Positions 29,471-41,030 of a DNA stretch of 64,000 bases are shown here, in pieces. The notes under the pieces are model-generated. The model made no database searches, was not told the DNA's origin, and saw nothing but the letters and a program-made list of their open reading frames with translations. The DNA comes from Aldrovandia affinis (taxonomy: Eukaryota; Chordata; Actinopteri; Notacanthiformes; Halosauridae), in contig JAINUG010000138.1 in assembly GCA_029706075.1 (NCBI GenBank), forward strand, positions 1,674,001 to 1,738,000. Direction: 5' to 3'. Numbering within the stretch: position 1 is the stretch's first letter; every line of letters starts with the position of its first letter. The translations under genes and the position numbers were made by a program.

Positions 29471-31958
29471 GAACAAATATTTTTCTATATAGTAAAACTC
29501 ATATCCTTCAAGTTATAACGACAATGGTACTCCCCCATTAAACACAACTCATTGTCAATCCTGTATTTTTATACCATTTTCTTCCATTTTATATTTCAAT
29601 ATTTTAGTTTGAATATTTATTCATTTTATACTTCTATATTCTGTATTTTATTTTTTATATTTTATGTCGATGCTGCACTTGAAGTTCATTTTTAGACTAA
29701 TCACTCGCCTAAGTGATCTAATCCTCTCAGTGAGGGTGGGAGGGTAACAGGTCCTGATCAGAATAGGATGGCTCTGGAGATTATATTCAAGTCCCCCAGC
29801 ACAGTAAGTATTTTACTGCTGCTCTGCAAAGTAAATCGTTTACCTACATGCTTCAGTGTCTGGGGGAGGGTTGGTAGCTATTTATTAAATTTATTACATT
29901 TGCGGCATATGATAACCATATAGCAACTCAAATGTATTTATAGAAGCAGTATGGTTTTTCAGTCACCTGCTTTGTTGCAATCATCGATAGCAGGTACAAT
30001 TGGCAGGACATAAGGAAATATGGGCAAAGGGTGTCCTCTACAGCCAAAAACGTTTTTTGCCGACATACAGTATATACCAGCTAATACGAGATTGTTGACA
30101 ACCCTATCAGTGTCCCAAATTGGATGTTGGCTCCCCATGCAACCGGGCCAATCTGTGACTGTGTAAATCCTGTGGAGGACCAACGGCATCTGGAAAATTC
30201 AGGAGGGCTATCCCACAATTCCTCTGCCTCCACCTTGCACTTCAGATGACTGACCCAGAGCAGAGCCTGCCTCCTACCAAAGTCGTTTAACACCACATAC
30301 ACACACATACAGACATTATAGAATCCATGTGGAAATGAATGGCATCTGAAAATGTTGGAAATACACAGAGCCAGGGATCCCACCACATGGTTATTAATCT
30401 GGCTGGGCTAAATTGTCTGCAATGGTTACCTAGCCACAAGCGCACAGCTAAATTCTAACCCACCTGATGGTTTCTGATGGAAATTGAGGAATGCAGATTA
30501 GACAATTGACATGGCTCTCTGGTCCCTCTGTAATAATATGCACTGCGCTCTGCTCCACCATGGGCATGGCTGCAGGAAGAGTCTCCTGTCATCCCCCACT
30601 CTGGGGGGGATATACGCTCCCAGGATGAAAATTACACACAGCATCCCTCATGCAATATTCATCCCTGACCTGCTTTATAGGTGGCTGTGATGGGGAGAGA
30701 GGGAGAGAACGGTCAAGACTCATCGTGAAAATTCATCATGTAGTAAAAAAATTTGAGCTGCTAAATGAATAAGATCCAATCTTGGATGTTTTCAACCCAC
30801 AAAAAAGCAACATTCTGGGAGTGGGATTTCGGGAACTGGGGTAACCTGCTGCTCGTAACCTGTAGCCCGGGTTCATTTTGCTTAACGCATTTGGGGTGTA
30901 AGGGGTGAATTAAGGTACAGTGCTTGCAGGTGGACAAGTGTAATTCCTGCAGTGTAAGATCTCTTTGTATGATGCAGCATGGTCCCACGATGGATTCTAA
31001 TAGCCAAAAGCCCTCACACCACGTACTGCCTTTCCAAGCATACATGCTGAATTTACTATTAGGCACATGTATACCATGGTTCTTTCTCACTCTCTTTCTG
31101 AAGAGTATGAGAAATAGTTTGAATCACACATGCAAATTCTGGAGAATTAAATACCCTGATAAAAAATATTGTGATTATGTGTGGTATTTTAATTCATAGT
31201 TTAATTATCCAGAAAATAAACCATGTGTGCATGTGCATGTACTGTATGTGTATATACAGTATGTATGTGTATGCTATTCTAAGTTAAAATATACTGTTCA
31301 CCTATTCTACTCTTAATTATGCCTGACTCATTTTAGGAAGATTTTAAAAATCTCACCTTAAAACAATTGTTTCCAAAGCACTTGTCAAGTGGCCAGATGA
31401 TTGCAATTTAAGGCCTTGATCCAACTTTCTCAAAATTAATTTCACTGATACATAATCTCCCTGCAGGTGTTCAGCATAGATGTCAGATGTTTAACAGTGC
31501 ACCCAGTGATTCTGATTATTCTGATACCATCAGCTATCACCACTCTGCTGTAAGTACACTTTACACAAGGTAATGGTGTGGTTTCCCCAGTGGGCCAAAC
31601 AATCCTCCTCCCACTTATCCTACGTCAGTCTCAGAGAAAGCCCCACTCCCTCCCACCAGGTATGTGCTCAGGTGGCCTGGTATCTCTCTTCACATAAAAT
31701 ATAATCTTGTACACTGCTGCATAGTTCTAGGGTGTACCCGGTCACTCAGTCAGTCATGTCCATGCCGGCTGCACAATAAAATATTCAGTGTTAAATCAAC
31801 TGAGTGTATCCCTCTTGGGTTCATAAACTCTGTTAGAGATAAATTAACACTGAAGAATTTACTGTGTGGCATATGGGTAAGTAGCAAAGCCTCAGCCTCA
31901 AAGACTTTTGCTATCTTTGGCCATAATCTCTACTGTACCCCATCTATATGTATATGTA
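29471..31958. other. 2.5-kb non-coding stretch
   Basis: No gene is seen here. There is a minus-strand ORF of 109 codons (30761-31090) and an overlapping plus-strand ORF of 91 codons, neither with motifs. Short TATATACAGTATGTATGTGT-type repeats lie near 31230-31275. It may contain unique lingo2-flanking DNA. Confidence 0.4.
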
Positions 31959-32129
31959 TACAGTGCCCCATTAAAGTCTACACCCCATCTCAAAAATGTC
32001 ACATTTTCTTGCCTTACAGCCTGAGATTAAAACATATTAAATTTAAAAAATATATATTTTAATTAATTAAAAAATGTAACTTTTCTCTACATTCTCAAAA
32101 ATGTCTGTAGATAATTATACACCCCGCTG

Positions 32130-33035
32130 AGTTAAATACTTGGTAGAAGCACCATTTGCTTCAATTACAGCTATGAGTGTTTGGATATGTCTCTACCAGC
32201 TTTGCACACCTACATTGGGCAATTTTTGCCCATTCTTCCTTATAGAACTATTCAAGCTCAGTCAGATTGCGTGGGGACTGTCAATGGACTTCACTCTTCA
32301 ATTCATTCCACACATTTTCAATAGGATTTAGGTCAGGGCTCTGACTAGGCCACTCAAGGACATTCACCTTTTTGCTTTTTAGCCATTGCTTGCTTGTTGC
32401 TTTAGCTGTGTGCCTTGGGTTGTTGTCATGCTGAAAGATGAACCTCCTTTCCAATTTCAACTCTCTTGCAGAGGTCAGCAGGTTTTCCTCAAAACATGTT
32501 CAGTATTTTGCTCCATCCATTTTCCCTTCTATCCTGACAAGTGCCACAGTCCTTGCTGATGAGAAACACCCCCATAACAGAATTCTGCCATGACCATGCT
32601 TTACAGTAGGGTTGGTGTTCTTTGGGTGATGTGCTGTATTAGGTTTTCACCACATGTAACGTTTTGCATTTTAGGCCAAGAATGTCTATCTTGGTTTCAT
32701 CTGACCACAACAGTTTTTGCCACATGGCTTCAGAATCTTGTTCAGTGTTGTTTTTTTGCGTACCTCAAATGGGACTGATTGTGGACTTTTAGTAGTGTAG
32801 TGGCTTCCTTCTTGCCAGCTTACCATAATTGGTAGCCTGCCAGCCAGACCAGAATTGTGGAAAGCTTTCTGTATTTTTGACACATGCACATATTGACCAC
32901 TCTCTGACATAAAGTCCTGTAGCTGTGTGTTCTAAGGGATATGTAAGGCCTTTGAAGTATTTCTATACCCATTTCCTGATATGTGCCTTTCCACAACTTT
33001 ATCCCAGAATTATTTTGTTCCTTGTTGCTCATGGT
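32130..33035 (-). pseudogene. Tc1 transposase remnant of copy J
   Basis: The order on the minus strand fits a whole Tc1 transposase. The start near 33030 reads MSNKEQNNSGIKLWKGTYQE ('MSKTKELS.....L...G.GY'). A middle fragment lies at 32686-32910. Further on the sequence corresponds to the '..HG..GGSVM.WGCFS' and '[10 protein letters not shown]' blocks (near 32320). Stops and frameshifts occur throughout, so no ORF exceeds 75 codons. Confidence 0.75.
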
Positions 33036-33337
33036 GGATTCTTTACTCTGAAAAACATGCTTTACACTACCCAGCAGTGGAATCCTCTAGAAACAGTTGA
33101 ACACAGGTGAAGGCCAAGTAGTTTGGTGTGTGATCTGGAAGGTGATTGGTTACCCCTTAGCTAGTTTATGATTGGTATGATAAGCAGGGTGTAGATTTAT
33201 GAGTCAAAGTTATTCTAGAAATATGATCAGAAATTTTGAGAATTTTTTTTCATTTGGGTAAAATCTGTAAATAAAGGTGGGGAAATTGTGATTTAATATG
33301 TTTACATTTCAGGCTGTAAGGCAACAAAAGGTGACTT

Positions 33338-33711
33338 AAAAAAAAAAAATGTTTCCCATTTCTCCCAGTTTAGTGGCCAATTACACTCTCTATTTTCATG
33401 TCAATCCCCCCTCGTATTGTGAGTTCGCTGCCGTAGCCCTGACGTTCATTTACTGCAGTGATAAGGGTGATGTACCGCCTACTCCGAGCTGGCACTCGCC
33501 AAGCCGTCGACTGTAACTCTGGTACACAGAGCCACTCCTATACGCAGCAAACTCATATCGGCTTCCCTCCCCCCTCCCTGGAACGGACAGCCAATTTCTG
33601 CCCCCTAGTGGCACTCCCAGCCAGAGCCAATAATGGCGTGACTGGTGGACCCGAACCCCAGTCACAGTGGCCAGCATCGAACGTTATAACCGCCAGGCCA
33701 CCTGCGAGGCC
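33338..33711 (-). mobile_element. SINE (family S2) inside Tc1 J
   Basis: On the minus strand it has a tRNA-like head (GCGGTTATAACGTTCGATGC), a body, and the tail AATAGAGAGTGTAATTGGCC plus an A-rich end. Flanks TGACTT (33332-33337) and TGACATT (33712-33718) are an imperfect duplication. The head differs from family S1, but the 3' tail is nearly the same, implying mobilisation by the same LINE. Confidence 0.8.
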
Positions 33712-33754
33712 TGACATTTTTGAGACGGGGTGCAGACTTCAAAGGGGCACTGTA

Positions 33755-34870
33755 TATATAGGGCTATTTTATACAATATCAAATTAATAAAAAATAATGA
33801 CTGGGCAATCAAAAGGATTACATTAGTGTTGACCTCATTGTGCAAACATCCTGCCATTCTTATTTCCAGATCAGAGGAAGCTAAGGCTAAGTGCATTGAA
33901 TCAGCCCATGTGCAGCCATGACGGGAACAGAGCAGGGAATAACACGGGAAGGATATTGTTTACAAAGAGCAATCACTGTGACTATATTCATTATTTTACC
34001 TTATCCATCAGGGGAATACATTGTTGACATCAAATGCTTTAGAAAACTTTTTCTAGGTCTAGGTCAGTAATCCTTCTTCAAAGGGATTTGTCTGTTCTTT
34101 AGTAAGCTTACAATTTATTGTGTATACACACACACAAACTCTGATATATTGCCCAGTGCCAGGTCAATGCATCTAATTGTTGTAGGAGTGGGCTTGGACC
34201 CAAATTTGTTGGGGATGTTAAAAACTGAGTGTTTTGTGTCATACTAACTGGAGATTGTTCATTTTGTTAACCAAAATGCATATGAACCAGTAATTATAAT
34301 ATCATCCTTTACTTGTTAGACTATTATCTATTAAAAAAATCTATTGATGTCTCATTTTTATTGAAATCGGTGAATGGAATATGTGCTTAAAGGTCACATG
34401 AGAGACGTTATGCATATTCTCTTGGCATGGCTTTCTCTGGTAATCCACCACCCCCTGAAAGGCATGCTGTGTGTTTGTGTTTGTTCGTGTGTGTTCCCTG
34501 TGGTGGAATAGTGACCTGTTCAGTGTGTGGTCCTGCCATGCTATGCCTGCTGGGTTTGGATCATGATCTCTGCTGCCCTCCAAAGGACAGTGTATGATGT
34601 GTTCACTGGATCTGTATGTGGTAGTTAGGTTTCCTGTGAGCATTTCCTGTCTGTGATGAGGGTAAAAGAAGACTGCCAATGAACACTCAATACAGACCAG
34701 GAGATGAGAGCAGACTCCATTCCATCAAACTTCAAAGACACTTCACATTCAAGGTCAATTTCAAAACTCTTACCAAAAATAGTCAACTGATGTCCTCAAA
34801 ATGTGTGTGAGGGTCATTCTCACCCTCCCACCCTATGTTCTTACTGCAGCTGCACCGCACTCCACATTTA
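33755..34870. other. Non-coding DNA downstream of lingo2
   Basis: No gene is seen. A minus-strand ORF of 112 codons (34341-34679) lacks motifs. This lies beyond the likely lingo2 polyadenylation site. Confidence 0.4.
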
Positions 34871-34894
34871 AGACATGAGGATACAAATTAATTC

Positions 34895-34900
34895 TTTATT
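34895..34900 (-). terminator. lingo2: Candidate poly(A) signal for lingo2
   Basis: AATAAA on the minus strand, about 1.13 kb after the stop codon. It was chosen because it is canonical. Other signals further downstream cannot be excluded. Confidence 0.4.
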
Positions 34901-35169
34901 CAACATACAGATTTTTTAGTTTTTAGTTTTACTTTTCACAATCTAAATGATTGAACGACAGAAATGAGAGAACTACCACAACAGATTTCAAATTTCTAAG
35001 CAGGGAAAATAAAGGGCATTTCACAGCAGAAACATGGAGACGTGTAATTCTGTAGGCCGCCAGGCAAGCCCCCTGGAAAGACTGGAGTCAAAGAAAGAAA
35101 GAAAAATTAAAGAGAAAAAACTGTGATTCATAAGAAAACAATAATTTTAACTCCCATATAAATAAATGT

Positions 35170-35170
35170 A

Positions 35171-35211
<41 letters not shown>

Positions 35212-35226
35212 TATACATATACATAT

Positions 35227-35282
<56 letters not shown>
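35170..35282. repeat. Two (TA)n runs separated by an AC run
   Basis: TA runs at about 35176-35208 and 35240-35282 flank a CATATACATATACACACACA stretch. The length is likely polymorphic. It lies within the inferred lingo2 3' UTR. Confidence 0.9.
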
Positions 35283-35284
<2 letters not shown>

Positions 35285-36031
35285 TTTTTTCAATAGTCTT
35301 AAAATCACAGAACCTGATATTACAAAATGTCACATGTTATGACAACCAGTAATATTTCTGTTGCTGTTGTTGTTGGGATTGAGGGCTATCAGAATTGGTA
35401 TGCAATGTTTTGAATGGCATAAAATTTCATTTAAGAGATATGCTTTAAACTGCATGAATTGTACTGGATTACCAGCAAATCCTTTCAGGTGATTCTCAAG
35501 CAGTTACAAAAGTGAAGAGAGAACAAACTTGATTTTGGGTTATTTTCAATCCAGCTAAAGCTGTATCATGTAAATATTGCTTTAAAAGTTTGCACATGTG
35601 CATACATACATACACATAATGCACCATTAAGTATATATATGTAAACCTATGTATTTGTAAAGATATTTTGTCTTGTTGCAAGGGGTAAGCATGACGCAAG
35701 ACTTAACAAATACAATTTTTTTCTTTTTTTTAGATACAAATATGTACTGTACATGGGTCTGTAATGTCTTTTTAATCCAATTCCACACTTTAAAGATTCA
35801 AAGTGGGCAAATACAAAATGCTGAAAAGCGGGTAATTGCCTCGAACGTACTGCCTGTTGGTTCAGGTCCAGTGAGGGAGTGTGGAGTGTGGGCATGCTCA
35901 CTAAGGTCTCTCCAGCACACAGTGCGAAACGGCGTCCCCATGTGGCTTCCAAGCATACGGATACAAGAGTCCTTTCTAGCTTCCACCCCCAGGTTCCCAT
36001 CGATTGTTAGTTCCCCTTCCAGCTGATGTCA

Positions 36032-37864
36032 TTAAATCATCTTCATGTTGACGCGGCGGGGGCCTGCCTGCTCTGTGCCCTCGGCCCCTGCCCCATTGGA
36101 CTTTCGTGGGACATACTCGATATCGATGTTGCTTTTGTGCTTCCCCTTCCCACGGCTCCACACGAAGAGGAGAAGGAAGCAGAAGAGGACCACGCCCAGG
36201 AAAGTGAAGCACCCCATTGCGGTGGACACCAAAATGGTCTTAAGGTCTAGGCCAAAGGTCATGTTGTAGAGGTTGGTCCCATTGGCTGCAGTATTGTTGA
36301 GGTCAGTGGGGTATGGAGAGGTCCTGTTGGCGTAAAGTGACCTATCACTAATGCCCAGGCTTTTCACAGCCAACGAGGCAGACAAGCTGTCGTTTCCTGC
36401 CGCATTGCTCGCCACGCACACGTATACCCCGCTATCATGCATTTCAGAGATCTTGATCTCCAGTGTGCCACTGGCATGGACCGTCACTCGCCCGTTGTTT
36501 TTGCTGGTGATCTGGCGCCGGTGTGGGTTGAGCCAGGTCACCATGGGCCTGGGGGTCCCCTCGGCACTGCAGTACAGCCTCGCCGGCTGCCCCTCGTCCA
36601 CGAATAGCAGCTGCGTCTTGTTCTCGCGGATCCTGGGCTTGGTGCAAGTCACGTAGTAGGAGAGTAGGGACTCCTTGAACTCGCGGAAGGGCCGACCACG
36701 GACGCCCTCCGGGGTGCTGCACTCGGGCTGGGAATCACCAAAGTGGATGGAGTGCCTCCTCTGCAGGAGCCACATCAGGCGGCAGTCACACACCAGGGGG
36801 TTGTCGTCAATCAAGAGCTTCTCCAGGGCCTCGGGGGCCTGGAAGGCTGACCTCTCCAAGGTGTCCAGCTGGTTGTGGGAGATGTTGAGGACCCTCAGTG
36901 ACCTAAGGCCCTGGAAGGCATATGCCTCGACAGTGGCCAGCTGGGCCCCCACTAGATGCAGCTCCCGCAGCCGCACCAGCTCACCCAGCATGCCCCCCTC
37001 AATATGGCTGATGCGGCTGAAGGACAGGTTGAGGTGTGTGAGGTATGGAAGGTGGCGGAGAGCCTGGTAGGGGAAGGTAGACAGGTTAGTGTTGGTGACG
37101 GAGAGAGTGGTGAGGTTGAGCCCATGCAGGGTGTCGGCGGGGAAGGTATCCAGGGCGGGCCAGCTGTCGATCTCCAGGTGGCGCAGGCGGAAAAGCTTCT
37201 TGAAAGAGTAGGAGTGAAGCACAGTGATGCTGAGCTGCCTCATACGGAGGCTGACCAGGTTGTGCAGGTGGGATAGGGCCTCAGTGGGCACCACCGTAAG
37301 ATTGCAGCGCTCCAGGGTCAGGGTCTCCAGCCCCAGCAGGCCACTGAAGGCCCTGTGCGAGATATACACCAGGTCGTTATCCCCCACCTCCAGTACCTTG
37401 AGGTTGTGGAGGTCTTGGAACATGTAATCCAGCAGGATGACGATCTTGTTGTCGCTGATGTCGAGCAGGGTGAGGTTAGCCAGACCGGTGAAGACACCCA
37501 GAGGGATAAGCTTGATGCGGTTGCTCTTGAGGCTAAGCGTGTGCATGTTGAAGAGTGCGTTGAAGGCCCCTGGCTCCACGTAGCCAATGATGTTGTCGCT
37601 GAGGTCCAGTTCCTCCAACTGGGGGTAGGTGGAAAAGTTGTCGGGGTTTACGCTCCGCAGCTTGTTCTTGCTGAGGTCCAGGATGCGGGTCTCAATCGGG
37701 ATTCCCTCAGGGACAGTCAGCAGGCGCTTGCGGTGGCAGACAACGGACTTACTCTGGGCAGAGCACTCGCAGCGGGCAGGGCAGCCAAGGGCAGAGCCCA
37801 CGAAGACGACAATAAGGGCCAGCCCCAGGAAAGGTTGCCAGCATGAGATAGCCGTGTGCAGCAT
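36032..37864 (-). CDS. lingo2: LINGO2: leucine-rich repeat and Ig domain-containing protein 2
   Basis: This encodes a type I membrane protein of the LINGO family, a set of neuronal surface proteins (LINGO1 is a Nogo-receptor co-receptor; the LINGO2 role is less clear). The 610 residues compare with about 606 in human LINGO2. The order is: signal peptide (about 1-27), LRRNT with Cys28, 32, 34 and 43, about 11-12 leucine-rich repeats (57-350), LRRCT with Cys359, 361, 382 and 407, one Ig domain (about 411-500; Cys432, Trp444, Cys483), a transmembrane helix (543-568), and a short tail with EYVPRKS ending NMKMI. N-glycosylation sequons are frequent (for example N76, N130, N188, N250, N415, N513, N534). 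The start MLHTAISCWQPFLGLA matches LINGO2 rather than LINGO1. An in-frame ATG at 37888 would add eight residues. The ORF is intact in one exon, as is usual for the family. Confidence 0.95.
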   Translation of the reverse strand: MLHTAISCWQPFLGLALIVVFVGSALGCPARCECSAQSKSVVCHRKRLLTVPEGIPIETRILDLSKNKLRSVNPDNFSTYPQLEELDLSDNIIGYVEPGAFNALFNMHTLSLKSNRIKLIPLGVFTGLANLTLLDISDNKIVILLDYMFQDLHNLKVLEVGDNDLVYISHRAFSGLLGLETLTLERCNLTVVPTEALSHLHNLVSLRMRQLSITVLHSYSFKKLFRLRHLEIDSWPALDTFPADTLHGLNLTTLSVTNTNLSTFPYQALRHLPYLTHLNLSFSRISHIEGGMLGELVRLRELHLVGAQLATVEAYAFQGLRSLRVLNISHNQLDTLERSAFQAPEALEKLLIDDNPLVCDCRLMWLLQRRHSIHFGDSQPECSTPEGVRGRPFREFKESLLSYYVTCTKPRIRENKTQLLFVDEGQPARLYCSAEGTPRPMVTWLNPHRRQITSKNNGRVTVHASGTLEIKISEMHDSGVYVCVASNAAGNDSLSASLAVKSLGISDRSLYANRTSPYPTDLNNTAANGTNLYNMTFGLDLKTILVSTAMGCFTFLGVVLFCFLLLFVWSRGKGKHKSNIDIEYVPRKSNGAGAEGTEQAGPRRVNMKMI

Positions 37865-37900
37865 GACTTTGCTAATGCAGTCTACCATTCTGTCAAAGCT
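37865..37900 (-). other. lingo2: 5' UTR part of the lingo2 coding exon
   Basis: This is the short leader between the splice acceptor and the start codon. It contains the alternative in-frame ATG at 37888-37886, which has A at -3 and G at +4 and so a stronger start context than the chosen ATG (G at -3, C at +4). Use of the upstream ATG would place MVDCISKV before the signal peptide. Confidence 0.6.
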
Positions 37901-37920
37901 CTGCAAGAGAAAAAAGGTAA
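37901..37920 (-). other. lingo2: Splice acceptor of lingo2 coding exon
   Basis: On the minus strand the sequence is CCTTTTTTCTCTTGCAG followed by the exon (AGCTTTGACAG). It is a strong polypyrimidine tract with AG at 37902-37901. The open frame continues upstream (to 37993) only by chance, and those 31 extra codons are intronic. At least one 5' exon must therefore lie at higher coordinates or outside the window. Confidence 0.8.
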
Positions 37921-39446
37921 AAACCAAGGTTATGTGAGTGCTGATGAACAATATACATTTCTCTAATACAATCTGAACTGTACTAATGGACAATCAAAGA
38001 ATCAATGATACATCACCTATTGACTAGTACATAAACAACCATGTGACAAGGTGTTTCCCAATACACATATATATATATATATATATATTATATAATTCAT
38101 TGGGCATTGAGTGTGTATATACAGTACAGTACATATATAATACTCCCACAAAAACATTGCTTTTTATATACTGACACAGTATACAAATATGATATATTAC
38201 ATGAATGTACTTTAATGCTTTTCTGTACTAAAAGTTCTCCAATATATTCTTAACTTTTTAACTGAAATGAACCAGACACATATATCTCTTCAACTGCCAG
38301 GTGATGCCCAAATCTTGGCTCTTTTCTCAGGAATAGCAGAAACATAAATGGCACCTGTTTCTGATGTTCTTCAACACCTTAAGAGCTTGATGGCACTGTG
38401 CTTCACTCTTGATTTAATAGACAGTGTAGATTAACAGACTAGTGCATCCCCTAGGGCTCTGATGCAAACAAATCCTGGTTCAACAGCTTTTTGTGCTGGC
38501 ACAGGGGAGATATTTGAGGGGCAATATAGACGGTTTCCAGGGTGATTTCTCCCCAAATGTAAGGGATGTTAAACATTAATGGGGGAAGTTTCAGAGAAAA
38601 TATGTATAGGAGTCAATGAAACATATTTATTGTTCCAAAACTTCTGTTAGATAAATAAATTCCGCATGTCGCAGACAAATCTACTGGCAACATCCCCTGA
38701 TGATTATCACTTAGTCATGAAAAAATATCATTGTCAATAACAATGTAATAATGTTGGCTAAGTATGAATTATTGAAATGCCAGATTTGATAAACATTGCA
38801 AACAAATAAAATGCTCATGAATGACCATCCACAATTCAAATTATATTTTAAAAACAGAATAGCAAACTGAACAACGTTCTAAGACCATTCCTACAATTTT
38901 ACTTGCAACCTAAAAATAATATTCAACAGGCATCCAGGAAACCAGACTAATTTACTTCTGGGAATTATCATATTGTTTCAAGAACCATATTGTTAGCTGG
39001 TTCACAGCAAGACGCTGTTCCCATGGAACCTCCAATTCCCATCTTCATTACATATTCCCTCCAAACTTTCCTAGCCTTCCCTCAATGCCATGCCCTTAGT
39101 ACTGAACTGAAAGATCCAGAGAGAGGACTAGCTCTTATGAATAATGCACAACTGTACATGCCAAGTGCAGCTTTGTTGTGACTTTCTTCTGACCAAAATA
39201 CAGCCAAGTGTCTTTCTCTCTGTTGAATATATCAAGGTGTGTCTGGCAGAAGCACTTTAGCAGCTGACATTAGATTACCAAGCTTGTCTCTGTGATGGGG
39301 GAATGTTGATTTATTTTTTGTAACTAGTATCTGTGTTTATGGTGGGTAAATAAAAAAACCCCGGAATACTAGAGTTATAGAAGCATAGGAGATCATGCTA
39401 GAGCTCTTCCTGTCTTTATAAGCAGATGAGGTGCCTTAGGTACATA
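37921..39446 (-). other. lingo2 intron or upstream DNA
   Basis: No exon was recognised. A (TA)n run lies at about 38069-38090 with further TATATAC motifs to 38135. A 63-codon ORF at 38990-39181 has no motif. Confidence 0.5.
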
Positions 39447-39850
39447 CAGTCAAGCTGGAAAGTCTGCACACCCCTTTCACCCTCTCCACGTTTCATTGCG
39501 TTACAGACTTATTCTACAATAGATTAAGTTCATTTTTTGTCTCAAAAATCTACAAAAATGGCCCATAATGACAAAGTGAAAACAGGTTTTGACATTTGTG
39601 CTAATTTATTAAAAATCAAAATGTAAAATATCATATGTACACAAGTGTGCACACCCTTTGATATGACACCCAAAAGTGAGCTGAGGTGCATTTTGTTTCC
39701 ACTGATACTACTTGAGATGTTTCTACAACTTCTAGTCCACCAATTCAACTGATTGGACATGGTTTGGAAAGGCACACACCTGTCTATATAAGGTCCCACA
39801 GGTGACAGTGTATGTCAGAGTAAAAACCAAGCCATGAAGTCCTAGGAACA
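39447..39850. mobile_element. Tc1 transposon F, left arm only
   Basis: CAGTCAAGCTGGAAAGTCTG after TA, then the arm text TTTCATTGCGTTACAGACTT and CACAGGTGACAGTGTATGTC..AAAACCAAGCCATGAAGTCC, is a typical Tc1 5' region up to the transposase start codon. Homology stops there, and no transposase or right end follows. Confidence 0.7.
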
Positions 39851-40560
39851 TAGGACAATGGAAAACATTCTCACAGCCGATTGTTCCTGAGCACTGGGGG
39901 CCAGACCTGCCTGGTCTGGTAGTGTGAGAAAGTTGCTAATGAATTTGTACAGAGTAAAAACAGCAGCATACGGGTGCCAATTGATTCAAGCTGGCATTCA
40001 AGTTGCCACCAGTCGCAAGCAAGTATTACTTGGATGTGTGAAAAATCTCATGGATGTCTTGCAAGGCATGGAGGCCGTCTCCATGGAAACGCATATGCAG
40101 GCCCAGGGTGTATGTGTTCCCTTGAGACCACATGTGCGCACGTTTCGTTTTCTGAAACATGCCCAAAGCCCCCAGCTGAGAGTGGTCACAAATGACCACA
40201 GTCCTGTGCCAAAACTATAGCTCTTACAGCAACACTTAGAAGGACAAGGAAACATGGATTGCTTATCAGGTAAGATTCATGGGATGAAACTGTCTGAGAG
40301 CACCGCTGTAACTGTGGTTCAACCAGGTTGGTTATTTCGCAGACACAAAAGGCCTAGCGTGCCTTGGAAAGTGTAAATCTGAGAGTGTTAAAATATTTAA
40401 AACATTGTAGGATGGTGTTGTGTGTTTACTGCTGACAGTCAATGTGACCCTTAATTTTGCATGGGCAGCACCTTTGACTCCCTCATAGAGCCCAAAGCAG
40501 CTGCTTTTAATGTAAATGTCCTATGCTTGTGCTCCCCTGCTCTTACATAATTCTACTGGA
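39851..40560. other. Non-coding, origin unclear
   Basis: ORFs on both strands at 39924-40255 (73-98 codons) overlap each other and lack motifs. GAGTAAAAAC at 39952 repeats a motif of the Tc1 arm at 39819. No known element was recognised. Confidence 0.35.
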
Positions 40561-40589
40561 TATAGCACTGCTTTTTTTTTCTGACTGCA

Positions 40590-41030
40590 TGTTCTCTTCT
40601 CTGCCTCGGCCTCTGACTCGGGGGCACCTGCCCCCGAGCCCTAGATCCTGCGAGAAGTGTGAGCTGCCCCCATCAACCCTCACCCCCACGCCAACCCCAG
40701 TTCCTGGATCTGGAACCTCTCTGTGTGGTTTAGCCCCCCCCGCTGACTACCTAACTCAGGAGGGGCAAAGTCTCTCAGCCCTGAGTCACCTTGGACTGAC
40801 CATGACATGGTCTTTTTTGGACACACCCTGTGCCGGCCAGAAGAGGATGGGCTCCCCCCCTTTTAGTCTGGTTCCTCCCAAGGTTTCTCCCTACCAAGGG
40901 AGTTTTTCCTTGCCACTGTTGCCTTTAGGCTTGCTTTTGGGGGGGTCTAGGCCTGGGTTCCCCCTCTGTTAAGCGTTTTGTGACAATTCAATTGTGAAAA
41001 GCGCTATACAAATACATTTGATTTGATTTA
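40590..41030 (+). mobile_element. Fish LINE 3' UTR fragment
   Basis: It contains AAGGTTTCTCCCTACCAAGG, GAGTTTTTCCTTGCCACTGT and the end GTGAAAAGCGCTATACAAAT. This is the widespread 3' part of fish non-LTR elements that is often found in UTRs. The 149-codon ORF across it (40523-40972) is a by-product of low stop density in GC-rich repeat DNA. Confidence 0.7.

Larger units (their letters stand above)
31961..33752 (-). mobile_element. Tc1 transposon J, near full length, with SINE insertion
   Basis: Its termini CAGTGCCCCATTAAAGTCTA (left) and CTTCAAAGGGGCACTG (right) are inverted and flanked by TA. Without the SINE it measures about 1.4 kb, close to the usual 1.2-1.6 kb of Tc1 elements. The transposase runs on the minus strand but is broken by stops. 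The same family occurs in the other orientation at 50594-51900, beyond lingo2. Confidence 0.85.
34875..36031 (-). other. lingo2: Probable lingo2 3' UTR
   Basis: The stretch follows the lingo2 stop codon and contains no splice-like or coding signal. A TTTATT at 34895-34900 reads AATAAA on the minus strand and is the best candidate polyadenylation signal, giving a 3' UTR of about 1.1 kb. Two TA-rich microsatellites (35176-35208 and about 35240-35282) lie inside. The transcript end is inferred. Confidence 0.5.

Noticed and set aside
36675..37846. Plus-strand ORFs of 106-163 codons opposite lingo2
   Set aside because: They are antisense shadows of the GC-rich lingo2 coding sequence with no domains of their own.
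37901..37993. Extended N-terminus for lingo2 (Met at 37993)
   Set aside because: A strong splice acceptor at 37901-37920 interrupts it, and homologues begin at MLHTAIS. The extra codons are intronic.
40523..40972. 149-codon ORF
   Set aside because: It lies across a GC-rich LINE 3' UTR repeat. The sequence matches a known repeat type, not a protein.
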